This document shows positions 22,518 to 32,900 of a DNA stretch of 41,329 bases, one piece after another (position 1 is the stretch's first letter; every line of letters begins with the position of its first letter). The stretch spans positions 1 through 41,329 of the forward strand of contig JWZX01001780.1 of NCBI GenBank assembly GCA_001275005.1. The letters are read 5' to 3'. Below the pieces are notes generated by a model. It was not told the origin of the DNA and made no database searches. It was given only the letters and a program-made list of their open reading frames with translations. The stretch is from Chrysochromulina tobinii (lineage: Eukaryota; Haptophyta; Prymnesiales; Chrysochromulinaceae). Position numbers and translations under genes: made by a program.

Positions 22518-23465
22518 CTATAGTTTTGTCATCTTCTGATCGGCATCCTTTGTTCTCTTTCTGGATAAAACGAGGCCGCGTTGCTCTCGCACGAGGTCCG
22601 CCTTCGACTTGTTCTGCGTGTACGGAGAGGCCTGGACGTCGTTGGCGTACACCGCGAAGGCGACGCCCTCTTGGAAGAAGTCAATGTGGCGCACGCCCGG
22701 GAACGGCACATAGCCCTGCAGCATGTCTCGCTGCCAGTCGATGACCTTCGCAAAGAAGGTGGCGTTGCCGTTACGGTCAAGCAGGCAGCTCGAACCGCGC
22801 CCTGACAGACATGAGCCCCCAGTGTCCTCCACTATGTACACGCCGCCGGGCGCCACCCATCGCTGCCCCAAGGCGTGCTGCAACGACACGAGCTGATCCT
22901 GAGGTCTGTGAGAGCCGTCGTCAGCCAACACGTCGAATGGCAACGCGCCCGACGCCGTGTACAGCTGGTCGAGGTCAGCCAGTGACGATTGGCTGCCCAC
23001 GTGGACTATGGCACGCGAGCTGTGTGCTGCTGCCCAATCGTCAGAACACTGCCTGTCGAGCTCGAGGATGTGCAACTCTAATTTGAGCGGCGGTCGAAAC
23101 AGGGCATGCCACATCTCGACGCTTGCGCCCGGGCCCCATGACATGCCGCATCCCAGTCCAATCTCAAAGAACCGGATGGGCTTGCACTCCGATGTCGTCG
23201 TGCGTGCAGCGTCCTTGTTTGTAAGGCAGTCGCACGCGCGGAGTGCAATTGGCGCCAGATAGCGATGGTAGAGGTACTCGTACGAGTGAGCGCGAGCTTT
23301 GTCAGTCTTGCTGCTGCTGCGCATGATGAATGCAAGGTTCTCCACGCTCTCGGTCCATCGCAGCGCCTGAGTGGAGCACCCGTCGCTGACCAGCATGTTT
23401 TTGATTTGACACAGAGCTCTGGCACCAGCGGCACCGACCGGTTCTGCAAGCACCTCGGGGTACAA
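22518..23465 (-). CDS. SAM-dependent methyltransferase (5' end unresolved)
   Basis: Open frame of ~315 residues. RFFEIGLGCGMSWGPG (~100-115) is a Rossmann motif I; LELHILELDRQC is the strand ending in an acidic residue; HVGSQSSLADLDQL and PFDVLADDGSHRPQDQLVSL follow, then WVAPGGVYIVEDTGGSC. This order matches class I sugar O-methyltransferases of the mycinamicin/CmcI-like type, in which DDGSH and the following ED bind metal. Substrate is unknown. The frame opens with no ATG (first codon is TTG near 23465, with an in-frame stop further up), so a 5' exon or a downstream start is likely. The first in-frame ATG is about 24 residues in (NMLVSDG). Confidence 0.75.
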   Translation of the reverse strand: MYPEVLAEPVGAAGARALCQIKNMLVSDGCSTQALRWTESVENLAFIMRSSSKTDKARAHSYEYLYHRYLAPIALRACDCLTNKDAARTTTSECKPIRFFEIGLGCGMSWGPGASVEMWHALFRPPLKLELHILELDRQCSDDWAAAHSSRAIVHVGSQSSLADLDQLYTASGALPFDVLADDGSHRPQDQLVSLQHALGQRWVAPGGVYIVEDTGGSCLSGRGSSCLLDRNGNATFFAKVIDWQRDMLQGYVPFPGVRHIDFFQEGVAFAVYANDVQASPYTQNKSKADLVREQRGLVLSRKRTKDADQKMTKL

Positions 23466-23712
23466 TACATGTAGTACAGGACACTGTTTCGTTACTTTAG
23501 CAAACTAACGAAAGCAAACTTTAACCAAAAAAGCAATTAAGGGAGGGGGGAGGGGGGGGGAAGTAGGACCTTTTTCGCATGTTAATGTTTAGAGTGCTAC
23601 CGCCGGCTTCCCCACCCCCGTTTGTCGTTTCTCATTTCGGGGGTGTGTAGCCATGGTGAGTAGCTCTTACCTTAGTTATCTGCTGGTCACACACACCTTG
23701 CTATTGGACCGG
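23466..23712. other. Short gap with a G-rich run
   Basis: Includes a purine/G run (GGGAGGGGGGAGGGGGGGG) near 23541-23560. I see no gene; a 5' exon of the methyltransferase may lie here. Confidence 0.4.
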
Positions 23713-24840
23713 TCACATTCTAATTCTTTGGCGCGGATGCGGGCGCGACACACTAACAGGTGTCCTATAACAGGGACACGGTACTACACGCCTGGAAAAC
23801 TGCGAGCAAGTAGGGTGCCGTGAGTTGCACCGCAGCAGAGCAGTGAGCATCTCATTGTAGCACGTCATGCGCGAGTTGGCGCATAGCAGCAGCCTGAATA
23901 CGTCGAGAATCTTTCGCATCATGTGCTCCTCCTTGCTTGCCACTAACTGGCTCAGATCTGCCTGGTCCAGCGCCTCCAGCTTCTGCTTCACCTCAGCCCA
24001 CTCCGGCCTGTTGAACTCGTCGCGCACCACCTGGTTGCCTCTGACACGTGGCCACTGGACACTGGCTGTGACTCCATCATGAAGTCTCATCTTGCCGTTG
24101 TCAGACACGTCAACACGGAGTTGCGCTCCGTCGTACGCATTGACGGCGATGAAGCCTTGCGCGTCGCGCTCCTCGCGCATCGACATGGGCCCGGCACTGG
24201 AACGCCAGGGTTCTTGCCCGGGACAAGGAACCCTGGCTGACGCCTGACCGGTCACCGCCGTCGAATACCCCCAGCTGCCCGGCGCCGAGTGGGCATGAGA
24301 ACATTGGTGAGCGGAGCCTGGTCCCTGGTGGCCAGGGAGCAGCGAAAACGCGCACGTATGTGGGCACGTTTCGCGCTTTGTGCCCACACATTCCGCCGCC
24401 TCCGGCTGGACAAGTGCAGCGAGCATCGTGCCAGCAGCGAGCATGCGCAGCACAAAGGTGGCTGGCTCCCGATCGGTTGCGCTGACCACAGTCGGTGGAA
24501 ACGCGACGCTCGTGCCAAATGTGCAAGGAGGGCCTCTTGTGCAAGGAGGTCCGGCCCGATGGTGATGCCGCCGTATTCCTTGAAGGAGAGGATAGCGGTG
24601 AGAGCATAGCCAATGCGTGCGGTGATTGGCATGTTTGTCTCGAGTACAAGGGCTCGAGTACAGGTACTCAGGTAGTTGGTAAGGTAGTTGGACTGTGTTC
24701 CTTGCTCTCGTTATGCTCAAGGGTTTCATAGAGCACCATACCTGACTGTTGAAGAAGGTGGCCATTCTGTTCTCCAAGGTCATGACGCCATACGTTTCAG
24801 CGTCCAATCGATCCTCGTGCGTTATTAGGTAGACACGCAC
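23713..24840 (-). CDS. Unresolved multi-exon hypothetical gene
   Basis: Coding potential occurs in separate blocks. At 24840-24742 a frame reads RVYLITHEDRLDAETYGV and MTLENRMATFFNSQ, followed by a likely donor (CAG|GTATGG). At ~24640-24500, in another frame, MPITARIGYALTAIL and SFKEYGGITIGPDLLAQE look like real protein. At ~24190-23826 the first frame resumes with DAQGFIAVNAYDGAQLRVDV, WPRVRGNQVVRDEFNRPEW and a helical EEHMMRKILDVFRLLLC segment. The span between the second and third blocks carries three inverted repeats and reads as poor protein, so it is probably intronic. The 5' end is also open. I cannot assign a function; coordinates are an envelope, not exact exons. Confidence 0.4.
   Translation of the reverse strand: MRVYLITHEDRLDAETYGVMTLENRMATFFNSQVWCSMKPLSITRARNTVQLPYQLPEYLYSSPCTRDKHANHRTHWLCSHRYPLLQGIRRHHHRAGPPCTRGPPCTFGTSVAFPPTVVSATDREPATFVLRMLAAGTMLAALVQPEAAECVGTKRETCPHTCAFSLLPGHQGPGSAHQCSHAHSAPGSWGYSTAVTGQASARVPCPGQEPWRSSAGPMSMREERDAQGFIAVNAYDGAQLRVDVSDNGKMRLHDGVTASVQWPRVRGNQVVRDEFNRPEWAEVKQKLEALDQADLSQLVASKEEHMMRKILDVFRLLLCANSRMTCYNEMLTALLRCNSRHPTCSQFSRRVVPCPCYRTPVSVSRPHPRQRIRM
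24208..24389. repeat. Cluster of three inverted repeats
   Basis: Arms CCAGGGTTCTTG and CAAGGAACCCTGG flank CCCGGGA at 24208-24239. GGTCCCTGG and CCAGGGA lie close together at ~24329-24348. TGTGGGCAC and GTGCCCACA flank a 12-base loop at ~24360-24389. The arms are unrelated to one another, so this is a set of separate hairpins. Confidence 0.75.
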
Positions 24841-25016
24841 AAACGCACAATAACATCAGGTCGCGCCACCTCGAGGCACACAACACGTAAGCAGCACAAC
24901 CGTGAAAACAATACAGGACTTTCCTTCCTTTCACAGATTCCATGAGTGTGAACGACGTTCTTGGAACTTGCCAAAACAAGACTTGACTTTTGACGAGCCT
25001 CTCTTTCTTGGGCAAT

Positions 25017-25964
25017 ATGAGCGCGGGATCAAGGCGAGTGGCGGGAGGCAGCCAGGACGTGGTGGCGGGCGCACGCGTGTACATTTCTGGTTTGGTGCGA
25101 CGTACTGACCTGAATGGCTGCGTGGCCGAGGTTGGCAGCTGGCTCGAGTCCGAAGGGCGTTGGAGCGTCACCTGCGCCGGAGCAGTCATTGCAGTCAAGG
25201 AATCGCATCTGACAGCAGCATCGCATGCCGGCCCGTGCGGAGCCTTAGGTCGATGGTATGAGGTTTATCTCAACCACGCCGCGGCCGAAGCCGCCACCTG
25301 TGCCGCGGATGCTCTTGCCGATTCGAACTCGATCTTGGTACAGGGCAACGTCGCAAGCCCGGCCGAGTGTGAAGTCCTAAAGGCGTTCGCGGCTTCAAAC
25401 TACGACAAGCTTTACGGCAATTCCTCACCTGCATCCTGGGCTGGACCCGGAGGAGCCTCGGGCACGGGGCGTGCGCGCATGGCCCTCGCACGTATGGGTA
25501 GCACCAGTTTCATCGATGCCGAAGGACAGCTGCTGTGCGAAACTCTGCTCGTACGCTCTCTCAAGCTCCTCGATGCGCAGCTACCAACGCTTCACAAACG
25601 TCTCTTTTGCGCGTGCCCACAGACGTGCGTGGCCAACGCGAAGCTCACGTTTTCGCAAGGGGAGCCTGCCATCAACATTTACGATCGAGGCGGGGCATTC
25701 GACGCGCACACGGATAAGCAAGCGCTGACCATCTTGATCGGGCTCTCTGAGGGCGATGAATTTGAAGGCGGGGGCACCGCGTTCTATGCAAATGACCGTG
25801 TGGCGAGCGACCAATCTAACTTGGCCGAGCTCGATCGTACCGAACCCTCCCTTATACTACGTCCACCCGCTGGCTGCGCTCTGTGCTTCGGCGGGCAGGC
25901 GGTTCATCGCGCCATTCGGGTGGAGTCGGGACGGAGAATCATGTTAGTCGCGAGCTTCACATGA
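25017..25964 (+). CDS. 2-oxoglutarate/Fe(II) dioxygenase, prolyl 4-hydroxylase-like
   Basis: Intronless, 315 residues from the ATG at 25017; the frame is open 27 bases further up only from a TTG. The C-terminal half is the double-stranded beta-helix dioxygenase domain: GGAFDAHTDKQALTILIGLS carries the metal ligands His and Asp (HTD), FEGGGTAFY is the typical strand after it, and CALCFGGQAVHRAIRVESG ends with the distal His and the 2-oxoglutarate-binding Arg (RRIMLVASF). This is the P4H-type HxD...H...R set. The first ~100 residues are of unknown fold. Family members hydroxylate proline or other residues of proteins. No signal peptide is evident. It is divergent from the unresolved gene at 24840. 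Confidence 0.82.
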   Translation: MSAGSRRVAGGSQDVVAGARVYISGLVRRTDLNGCVAEVGSWLESEGRWSVTCAGAVIAVKESHLTAASHAGPCGALGRWYEVYLNHAAAEAATCAADALADSNSILVQGNVASPAECEVLKAFAASNYDKLYGNSSPASWAGPGGASGTGRARMALARMGSTSFIDAEGQLLCETLLVRSLKLLDAQLPTLHKRLFCACPQTCVANAKLTFSQGEPAINIYDRGGAFDAHTDKQALTILIGLSEGDEFEGGGTAFYANDRVASDQSNLAELDRTEPSLILRPPAGCALCFGGQAVHRAIRVESGRRIMLVASFT

Positions 25965-26028
25965 CCGCTCATGAATTGAGGCACGATGCTCCCTTTTAAG
26001 TAGACTAACTTGGCGTCACGCGCGCAAA

Positions 26029-26937
26029 CTATAGCCGCGGGTATTCAATGGACAACACCGTGCTCAGTGAAAGCCCGACGCTACCGGCCCCGCCGGATGT
26101 TGTTCCATCGAGGCCAACTAGGCGCATGTGCCATTGCCGTTCGCCGTGGCTCGGCTCGGGTTGGGGTTCAGGACGCGGCGGCGGCGGTGCGGGCGCCAGC
26201 GCTGGCGGGGTGGGGCGCGGCGGGAAAGATGCACTTCGGTAGCTCACGCCGCATGCACGGCTCCCAAACACATCGCTCTGATTCACAGCGATCGTGCCCC
26301 ATCCGCTGTGCACGGGTCGTGCGACGAATGCTCGCCGAGCACTGGATCGCCGACGCGGCGCAGCAAGGCCAGGATTGCCGCCAGCCTTTGCACGGAGGGG
26401 CGTTGTCTGATCCATACGATTGTGCTTCACATAGGCTGCTGGGCTCACACAGTGACGGCCATCTGTACGCTCGGCGTGCCAGTGTGGGTTCGTGTGCGAA
26501 CCACCAGCTTCCCGACCCGTGTCCGCCATCTCAATCTCTTCCATTTCATCAGCATCGGCTGTCGAAGTCACGACAAGGGGCAACTGGTTCACTCCTTTGC
26601 CCGCGGGGTCGAACCGGTACCAAAGTCCCTTGTACTGCAGCCCAATCGCGGGTCTGATAGAGCTTGACGGCATCTGAAGGCGGCGGGCAACTGGTATGCT
26701 TCGAGTTGGTGGTCGGCTGGGCGTTCTCATGACGGTGGCAGGTGCTTTTCGGGGTTCATCGGTCAGGGTAGCTGGTTGCCATGAATGGCGGAGGTCCCTA
26801 TGTAAGCCCCATTGTACGTACGTGCCTTCGACTCGGCCTAGCAGAGGTGGTATTGGGTCTGCAGCACGAATGGGCTTCTTAGCGAGCGTGGCAGACGGAG
26901 CCTCAGCGACTCGGACGATTGGAGGGTCGGACTCCAT
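26029..26937 (-). CDS. Hypothetical protein with Pro-rich C-terminus
   Basis: 302 residues from the ATG at 26937, intronless. Short motifs such as IGLQYKGLWYRFDPAGKGVN and an acidic DADEMEEIEMAD stretch sit in an otherwise basic, Pro/Arg-rich protein; the end is a PAPPPPRPEPQPEP run. I recognise no domain. Antisense frames on the plus strand are less protein-like. The ATG lies about 70 bp from the divergent TTLL gene. It could be a disordered regulatory protein; being a chance frame is possible. Confidence 0.45.
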   Translation of the reverse strand: MESDPPIVRVAEAPSATLAKKPIRAADPIPPLLGRVEGTYVQWGLHRDLRHSWQPATLTDEPRKAPATVMRTPSRPPTRSIPVARRLQMPSSSIRPAIGLQYKGLWYRFDPAGKGVNQLPLVVTSTADADEMEEIEMADTGREAGGSHTNPHWHAERTDGRHCVSPAAYVKHNRMDQTTPLRAKAGGNPGLAAPRRRSSARRAFVARPVHSGWGTIAVNQSDVFGSRACGVSYRSASFPPRPTPPALAPAPPPPRPEPQPEPSHGERQWHMRLVGLDGTTSGGAGSVGLSLSTVLSIEYPRL

Positions 26938-27009
26938 TTACCGGTACATGTTCTCCCGGCGTCTCGTTACCGTTCAGCGGAAAATGGGTGTGATGTGTCC
27001 CGTGTTGTT

Positions 27010-29444
27010 ATGATGTGTCTCGTGTGTGCACCGGCTCCCAACGGTGTTTTTGCACGAGGTCAGTACGGGTTCCGGGAACTTTGTCTCAAGTGCTACGGGT
27101 ACATGGACGACCGGCTGGGTGTGACCCGCTCCCGGCAAACCGCCCGCGCGGTCATCGCTCGCGTCAATCCGGCCAAGGGCATGACGTTCGACGCCTCAAT
27201 GTGCAAGTACCGGGCCGTGCCGGCGGTGGCCGCTGCGCTCGGCTATACGGTGTTGACTGCGGAGGATGAGCGGGATCCCAATGCGCCGCCGGGCTGGAAC
27301 CTCTTCTGGACAGACCTTTCGGTCAGCCACCAGCGCGTTGCTGCGCTGCTCCCGCTGCAGAAAGTCAATCATTTCGCGGACATGACGACCTTGTGCAACA
27401 AGGCAACGTGCGCCAGCGTACTCAAGCGCGTGAGCCGCTCCTTCCCGCTCGAGTACAACTTCTACCCGCGGAGCTGGAAGCTGCCCAAGGAGGCGGCGGC
27501 GCTCCGCAAGCTCATGCTCAGCCCTGAGGCGCCGCGCGTGCTCATTGTCAAGCCCAACCGCGGTTGTCAGGGCGTCGACATCTCCATCTGCTGCACGAAC
27601 GACGAGCTCGACACAGCGCGTCAGGAGATGGGCCAGCAGTGCGTGGCGCAGGAGTACGTGGACAAGCCGCTGCTGCTCGACGGGTACAAGTTCGACCTGC
27701 GCATCTACGTGTGCGTCACGTGCTGCTCGCCCCTGCGCGTGCACTTGTATCGCGAGGGCATCGCGCGCCTGTGCACCGAAAAGTACGAGGCGCCCTCGGC
27801 GGGAGGACCGGCCATGATGGCGCCGCCGGCTGCCGCTGCGAGCCAATCTCCGCGTAGCTCGGCCAGTCGGCCAATGTCGGCGATCTCGGCCGCCAGGGCG
27901 GCGGGCAGGGTGGCTGCCAAGGCGACTGGTAAGGCGGACGCCAAGGGCAGTGCCAGCAGCAGCAGCGGCAGTGGCGCGAGCAACAGCAGAAATGAAAGCG
28001 GCTCGTCAACGGTCGCCCAGGCGGGGATGGAGGGAGTGTCCCCGTCAGGCAGCACCGCCGCGGGTGCCCCGGGAGCCGCAGCGTCGGATGGCGCGAGCTC
28101 GAGCGGCGCAGGCGTGCGCGCGCCCAAGACGGCGTCCAAGGTGACGGCGGCGGCGGCGGCGACTGACTGGCGCTACCGGCATCTGACGAACTATGCGATC
28201 AACAAGACGCATCCCGACTTCGTTGTGGGTGGTGAGGACGGCTCCTCGAAGCGGCTGCTCACCGAGCTGCTCGACACGCTCCGCCGCGACGGCTTCGACG
28301 TGGACATGCTCTGGGGGGAAGTACAGCAGCTGGTGGTCAAGACGCTGATCGCCGTGCAGCCGCACATAGCGCATTCGTATACGAGCTGTCGGCCCGCGAC
28401 GGACACGCACCCGTTCTCGTGCTTCGAGCTCCTGGGCCTCGACCTGCTCATTGATGAGAGTGGGCGCCCGTGGCTGCTCGAGGTGAACCACTCGCCCTCG
28501 CTCGAGCGCTGTGTGCTGATGACCGATGATGACCACTGATGACCAATGATTGCTTCCCTCATCAGGTGAACCACTCGCCCTCGCTCGCGACCGACACGCC
28601 CCTCGACCGCGAGCTCAAATCTCGTCTGCTCTCGGATACGATTCGACTCTGCTCCTTCTCGGCCGCCGAGGCGCGCTTGGTAGCACGCGCGGCGGAGCGG
28701 CGCGACGCGGCGCCCGCCGCGATCCCGAAGCTGCGCCCCATCGCCGAGCCGGGCTCCTCGGAGCGCTCACGGCGGCTCAGTGCTGACGGCGGCATCTCGA
28801 CGCTGCGTGCACGCCTAGAGGTCGCGCGTGAGCGTTCGAGGAGCGCTACGAGCGCTACGAGCGGCTTCAGCTCGGTCGCGGCGTCCTTTGGCTTCGGCGC
28901 GCGCGGGCTGGAAACACGACTCGGGATGCCCGGCGTCAAGCAGCAGCTCGTGCAGCAAGGCCTCGCGGAGCGCCGCCAGCAAGCAGAGCTGACCCAGGCG
29001 GAGCTGCTACGGTTGCGGGAAGAATATGAGGCGGCCAATTCGAGCTCATTCGAGCTCGTCTTCCCGGCGCCACATGAGAAGCTCCAGTCTCTCTATGAGA
29101 TGCTGCTCAACGCGTCGCTGCGCGCGTACATCGAGGAGTCCCCCGTCAACTTCAACGGCGGTGCGCGCGTGCCCATCCCGCCGCTGCTGCCACCCGACGC
29201 TGGTGCCGACTGGTGGTCGATGATCAAGCTCGGGCGCGTGGGCGAGCGCATCCTGCAGATGGGCAGTGACGCACCCAGCGCCATCGCGCGCTCGGCACAG
29301 CGCGACGCGGTCGCTTCGCGTACGGCGCGTCCGGGGGGGGAGCGCGAGCACTGCCGACCGACGGGCGCGCCGCCGGCCGACGAGGAGGACGGCGTCGACG
29401 GCGACGACGCCTCCGCTGGCCACTGTGTGACCTCGGAGATGTGA
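27010..29444 (+). CDS. Tubulin tyrosine ligase-like (TTLL) glutamylase/glycylase (2 exons)
   Basis: Exons 27010-28482 and 28566-29444, phase 0, 783 residues. TTLL enzymes add glutamate or glycine chains to tubulin in cilia and the cytoskeleton, using ATP. Visible blocks in order: GWNLFWTDLSVSHQRV, LQKVNHFADMTTLCNK, FPLEYNFYPRSWKLP, the ATP-grasp VKPNRGCQGVDI (~182), AQEYVDKPLLLDGYKFDLRIYV, LYREGIARLCTEKYEAPS, HLTNYAINKTHPDF, CFELLGLDLLIDESGRPWLLE|VNHSPSLATDTPLD. An Ala/Ser/Gly-rich insert of ~125 residues splits the domain between TEKYEAPS and the HLTNYAINK block. The C-terminal ~280 residues are charged and helical. The ATG at 27010 is the first in frame; one at 27103 (MDDRLGV) may be the real start, because 27021-27055 resembles the promoter-side repeat of the ART gene. 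Confidence 0.9.
28483..28565 (+). mobile_element. Introner-like intron, family A, in TTLL (83 bp, perfect 24-bp duplication)
   Basis: The 24 bases at 28481-28504 recur exactly at 28564-28587, an offset equal to the intron length. Both copies contain AGGTGAACC; splicing uses the AG|GT of each. Between them is a core with four TGATGACC/TGATGACCA words and TGATTGCTTCCCTCATCAG. Without splicing the second copy would be out of frame, and the protein motif LLEVNHSPSLATD appears only after removal. Confidence 0.95.
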
Positions 29445-29983
29445 TCTCGGAGTGATCTCGGCCAGCAGGCGTCGTGCTGGGCGATTCGGAGCTGCCACCG
29501 TCCATGATGGTTGATGTACGGTAGAGGCGGCTGCTCCATGTATTCGTGGACGGAGGGAAATGCAGGATCAACTGGGCGGCATCGAAGATATGGGGCCCGG
29601 CCATTCAAAGCTGAGAGCTGTATTGCATCGTTGGCAATCGTTCGAGACGTTCGATCGGATCGTTGATCGTCGTCACGGGAAGCTCGGTGCGTGCCCGGGT
29701 ACCGACTTATCTTCACCACTTCAGTAACTTTAGTCTGTACATCCGCTAAGTACCGTATCCCACAATCGATCAAGAACCGCCCGTGGCCGTGCCGACTTAC
29801 ACATGCGCGATGCTCGAACCAAATTCGATTGTTCATCCGCGCCCCCCTCGCGGCCGGCCGGACTTTATTCGGTTGGCGTCGACAATGATCGGACTTGCCG
29901 TGGCCCCGTGGCTGCACAGGACGCCGAATGGACCACGTAATTACGTTCTACCGCTCCACCGGCGCACCGCCGACCCAACGGCA
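29445..29983. other. Convergent intergenic region
   Basis: 3' ends of the TTLL and CHD genes face each other here. No gene, repeat or RNA signature is visible; 29700-29880 is comparatively AT-rich. Confidence 0.45.
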
Positions 29984-32900
29984 TTATGGATTCGCCGCCT
30001 GGGCGCTCAGCCACTGGGCCAGTGACTGGGCGCCAAGCCGATACCTCGACCCCGTCTCCGTCCACACGCACGAGGCAGGGTAGTCACGACGCTCGGGCGG
30101 CACAAAGCTCGTAGTCACCCACTTGCCGTCACCCACGCCCGGCTTGCCGTACACGCGCCCTCGGAAGCGACCGTCCGCAGTCAGGCTCCACTCCTCGAGC
30201 AGAGGGGCAGCGCTCGGGGCAGCGCTCGGAGGACGCACCACCTCGGAAGACGATGAGGCAACGGAGGTGGGTCCCGCGCCAGTCGCAGGCACGGCAGCCG
30301 TGACACCAGCCCTCGTGGCAGCGGAGGCCGATGCGCTGGCTGACGCGGCGGCCGGAGCAGCGCGCAGGGCCGCCTTACCCTTGGGTGGTGGTGCGCCGAG
30401 CGGTGGAGGCGCCGTGTCGAGCGGTGGAGGCGCCATGCCGCGCGGTGGAGGCGCCATTGACAGCTGCGGCGCCATTCGTGGCGCCTTGGAGGCAGGAGCC
30501 GCATCCACGGCTCCCGTCACGGCGCCACTCGTAGCACCTCCATCCCTGGCGGCAGCCACGGCAACGCGCTTCTTCCCAGCGCTCGGGGCAGGTGTGCCTT
30601 CGCCCGGCGCGACGCCACCAGGCGGTAGCGACGGTGGTCCGGTTCCAGCACTCGCACCGGAGTCGAGACAGCACCAACGGCCGTACTTGATCGGAACGGG
30701 TACGTGCGGAGCGGGTGGAGGCGCAGAGTCCGCCCTCGGTGCGCTGAGGTGGGCACTCGCGCCGTAGTGAGCACTTGCATGCGAGCCGGCCCTGGGTGCG
30801 CCGGCGGAGGCCTCGTTGCTCGCGTCGGTGTCGGCTATGCGTTTGTCTCGGCGTGAGGGCAGGCGGGCAATGAGCGGGGCGGGTGCGACGAGTGGCGCCG
30901 AACCCGCCGACCCTGCCGAGCGGTCGACACACTGCGGACCATCTCCAAGCTTGCTGACCATTCCCATGCCTGCCGTTACAGCCGCCGATGAAGATGCCAC
31001 ACTCTTCTTGCCCGCGGCCGCCGTCACCGTCGCCGCCGGCGGCGGCGGCCTTGCTGCGCCCACAGCGGCCGCGCCCGCGCCCTTGGGTGCGCCGCGGCCG
31101 GAGGTGGCTGTAGGGGCGGCGGGCGGCTCGACGAAGGTTGGGCTCTCCGGCTGCGGCGGCCGCGGTCGCTTGCTTGAGAGCTCGCCGTCGAAGGAGCCGT
31201 CTAATGAGAGTCCATCGACAGAAGCGTGATCGACCTCGTGACGAGATTGTCGAGATTGACGAGACTGATCGGCCTCGCGACGACGGCGCTCGGACGCACG
31301 GCGCTCCGCCTCGCGCGGCGGCGGCGGCTGCGGCGGCGGCGGCGGCGGCTGCAGCTGCGGCGGCGGCTGCTGTCTCTTCTCCACTCGCTTCGCCTTGCGC
31401 GCCGAGTCCTTCTCGGCCTCGACCTCGCGCTTGAGCCGCTGCGCCTCGGCTCGCTCCTTGTCGCGCGCTTGCTGCTGCCGGCGCTGCTGCATCTGCTGGA
31501 ACTTGGCCCAAAAGTCGGGGTCGTCGAGTGGCAACTCCTCTCCGTCTCCAACGGCCGCCCGAAACGAGGCGCGTGCAAACAGCGACGAGCCGCCGCTGCC
31601 ACCTCCGAGGCCGCCGCCGCCGCTGCCGATCACGCCACCGCCGCCCATACCGGCCGAAGAGCCTTTAGAGGTCGATGTGGCAGCATCGGCCGCTGCTTCC
31701 CTCTCTGCGGCATCGAGCATCTCGTCAAGGTCTTCCTCTCCGTACCCCGGGTCGTCCGCGTCCGAGCGGAGCAATCCATAGGCGCCCCAGCGCAACAGGT
31801 CCTCGATTTCGGCGCGGCTCAGCCCGCTGCGCTCGCTTGCGCCCCGGGAGAGCGGACGCGCCGCGCCGCCGCCGCCTTCAGCGGGCACGGCGACAAGGTC
31901 GGCATCCACCAGGTCGCCGTCCACCAGGTCGGCATCCACCTTCGCATCCGCTACCTCCGCATCGTCGGCCTCGCCGCCCTCGCCGTCGGCGCTCTCGCCC
32001 ATCAAATCGAGCTTCGGGGGCCGACGCGGGTGCGTCTCGGCCTTCGCCGTTGCAGCTGGCCCGACGTCAACAAGCACCTCGTGCGCCGCGCCGAAATCTC
32101 CCCCTTGGAGCAGCGCGTGGTCAAGGGAGAGCTTCTTCATGGCCCGATCGAGCATGCGCTCCTCGTACGTGCCACGCGTCACGAGCCGGTAGACTTGCAC
32201 AGGCCGCTCCTGCCCAATGCGGTGCGCGCGCGCCTGGCCCTGCATATCGCCTTGTGGGTTCCAATCGGAGTCGAAGATGATGACTGTGTCGGCCGCCGTC
32301 AGGTTGATGCCCTGTCCGCCCGCGCGCGTCGTGAGCAAGAAGACGAAGCAGGCCGCGTCGGATTGGAACCGATCGATGGCCCTCTGGCGCGCGTCCCCCT
32401 TGACGGTGCCGTCGACGCGCTCGTAGTCGCCGAGCACCGGTGCACGCAGCTCAAGGTAATCTTCGAGTAAGTCGAGCATGATCGCAAACTGCGAGAAGAG
32501 GAGCACCTTGTGCCCGCGCGCCTTGAGGCGTGGCAACAGCTTGTCGAGCAGAACCATCTTGCCTGAGGAGTCGACGAGGGTCCGTACACCCTGCTCCACC
32601 GTCGCGCTCAGCCTCGATCGACGCTCCTCGAGACCCAAGTTGAGCGCCGAGTTGAGCGCCGGGTTGAGCGCCGAGTTGAGCGCCGAGTTGAGCGCCAAGT
32701 TGAGCGCCGAGTTGAGCGCCGGGTTGAGCGCCGGGTTGAGCGCCTCGCTCGCCGACGCCGCAGTCGAGGCTCGAGCGATGCGGGGTCGGTTGCCTGCCGT
32801 GGCCTTGGCATCAAGCTTGACGCTCGCCGGCAACGCGGGCGCGGGCGTGGGCGCAGGGGCGACAGGTGCCGGCGGGGGTAGCTGGCAGAGCTGCTCGGCG

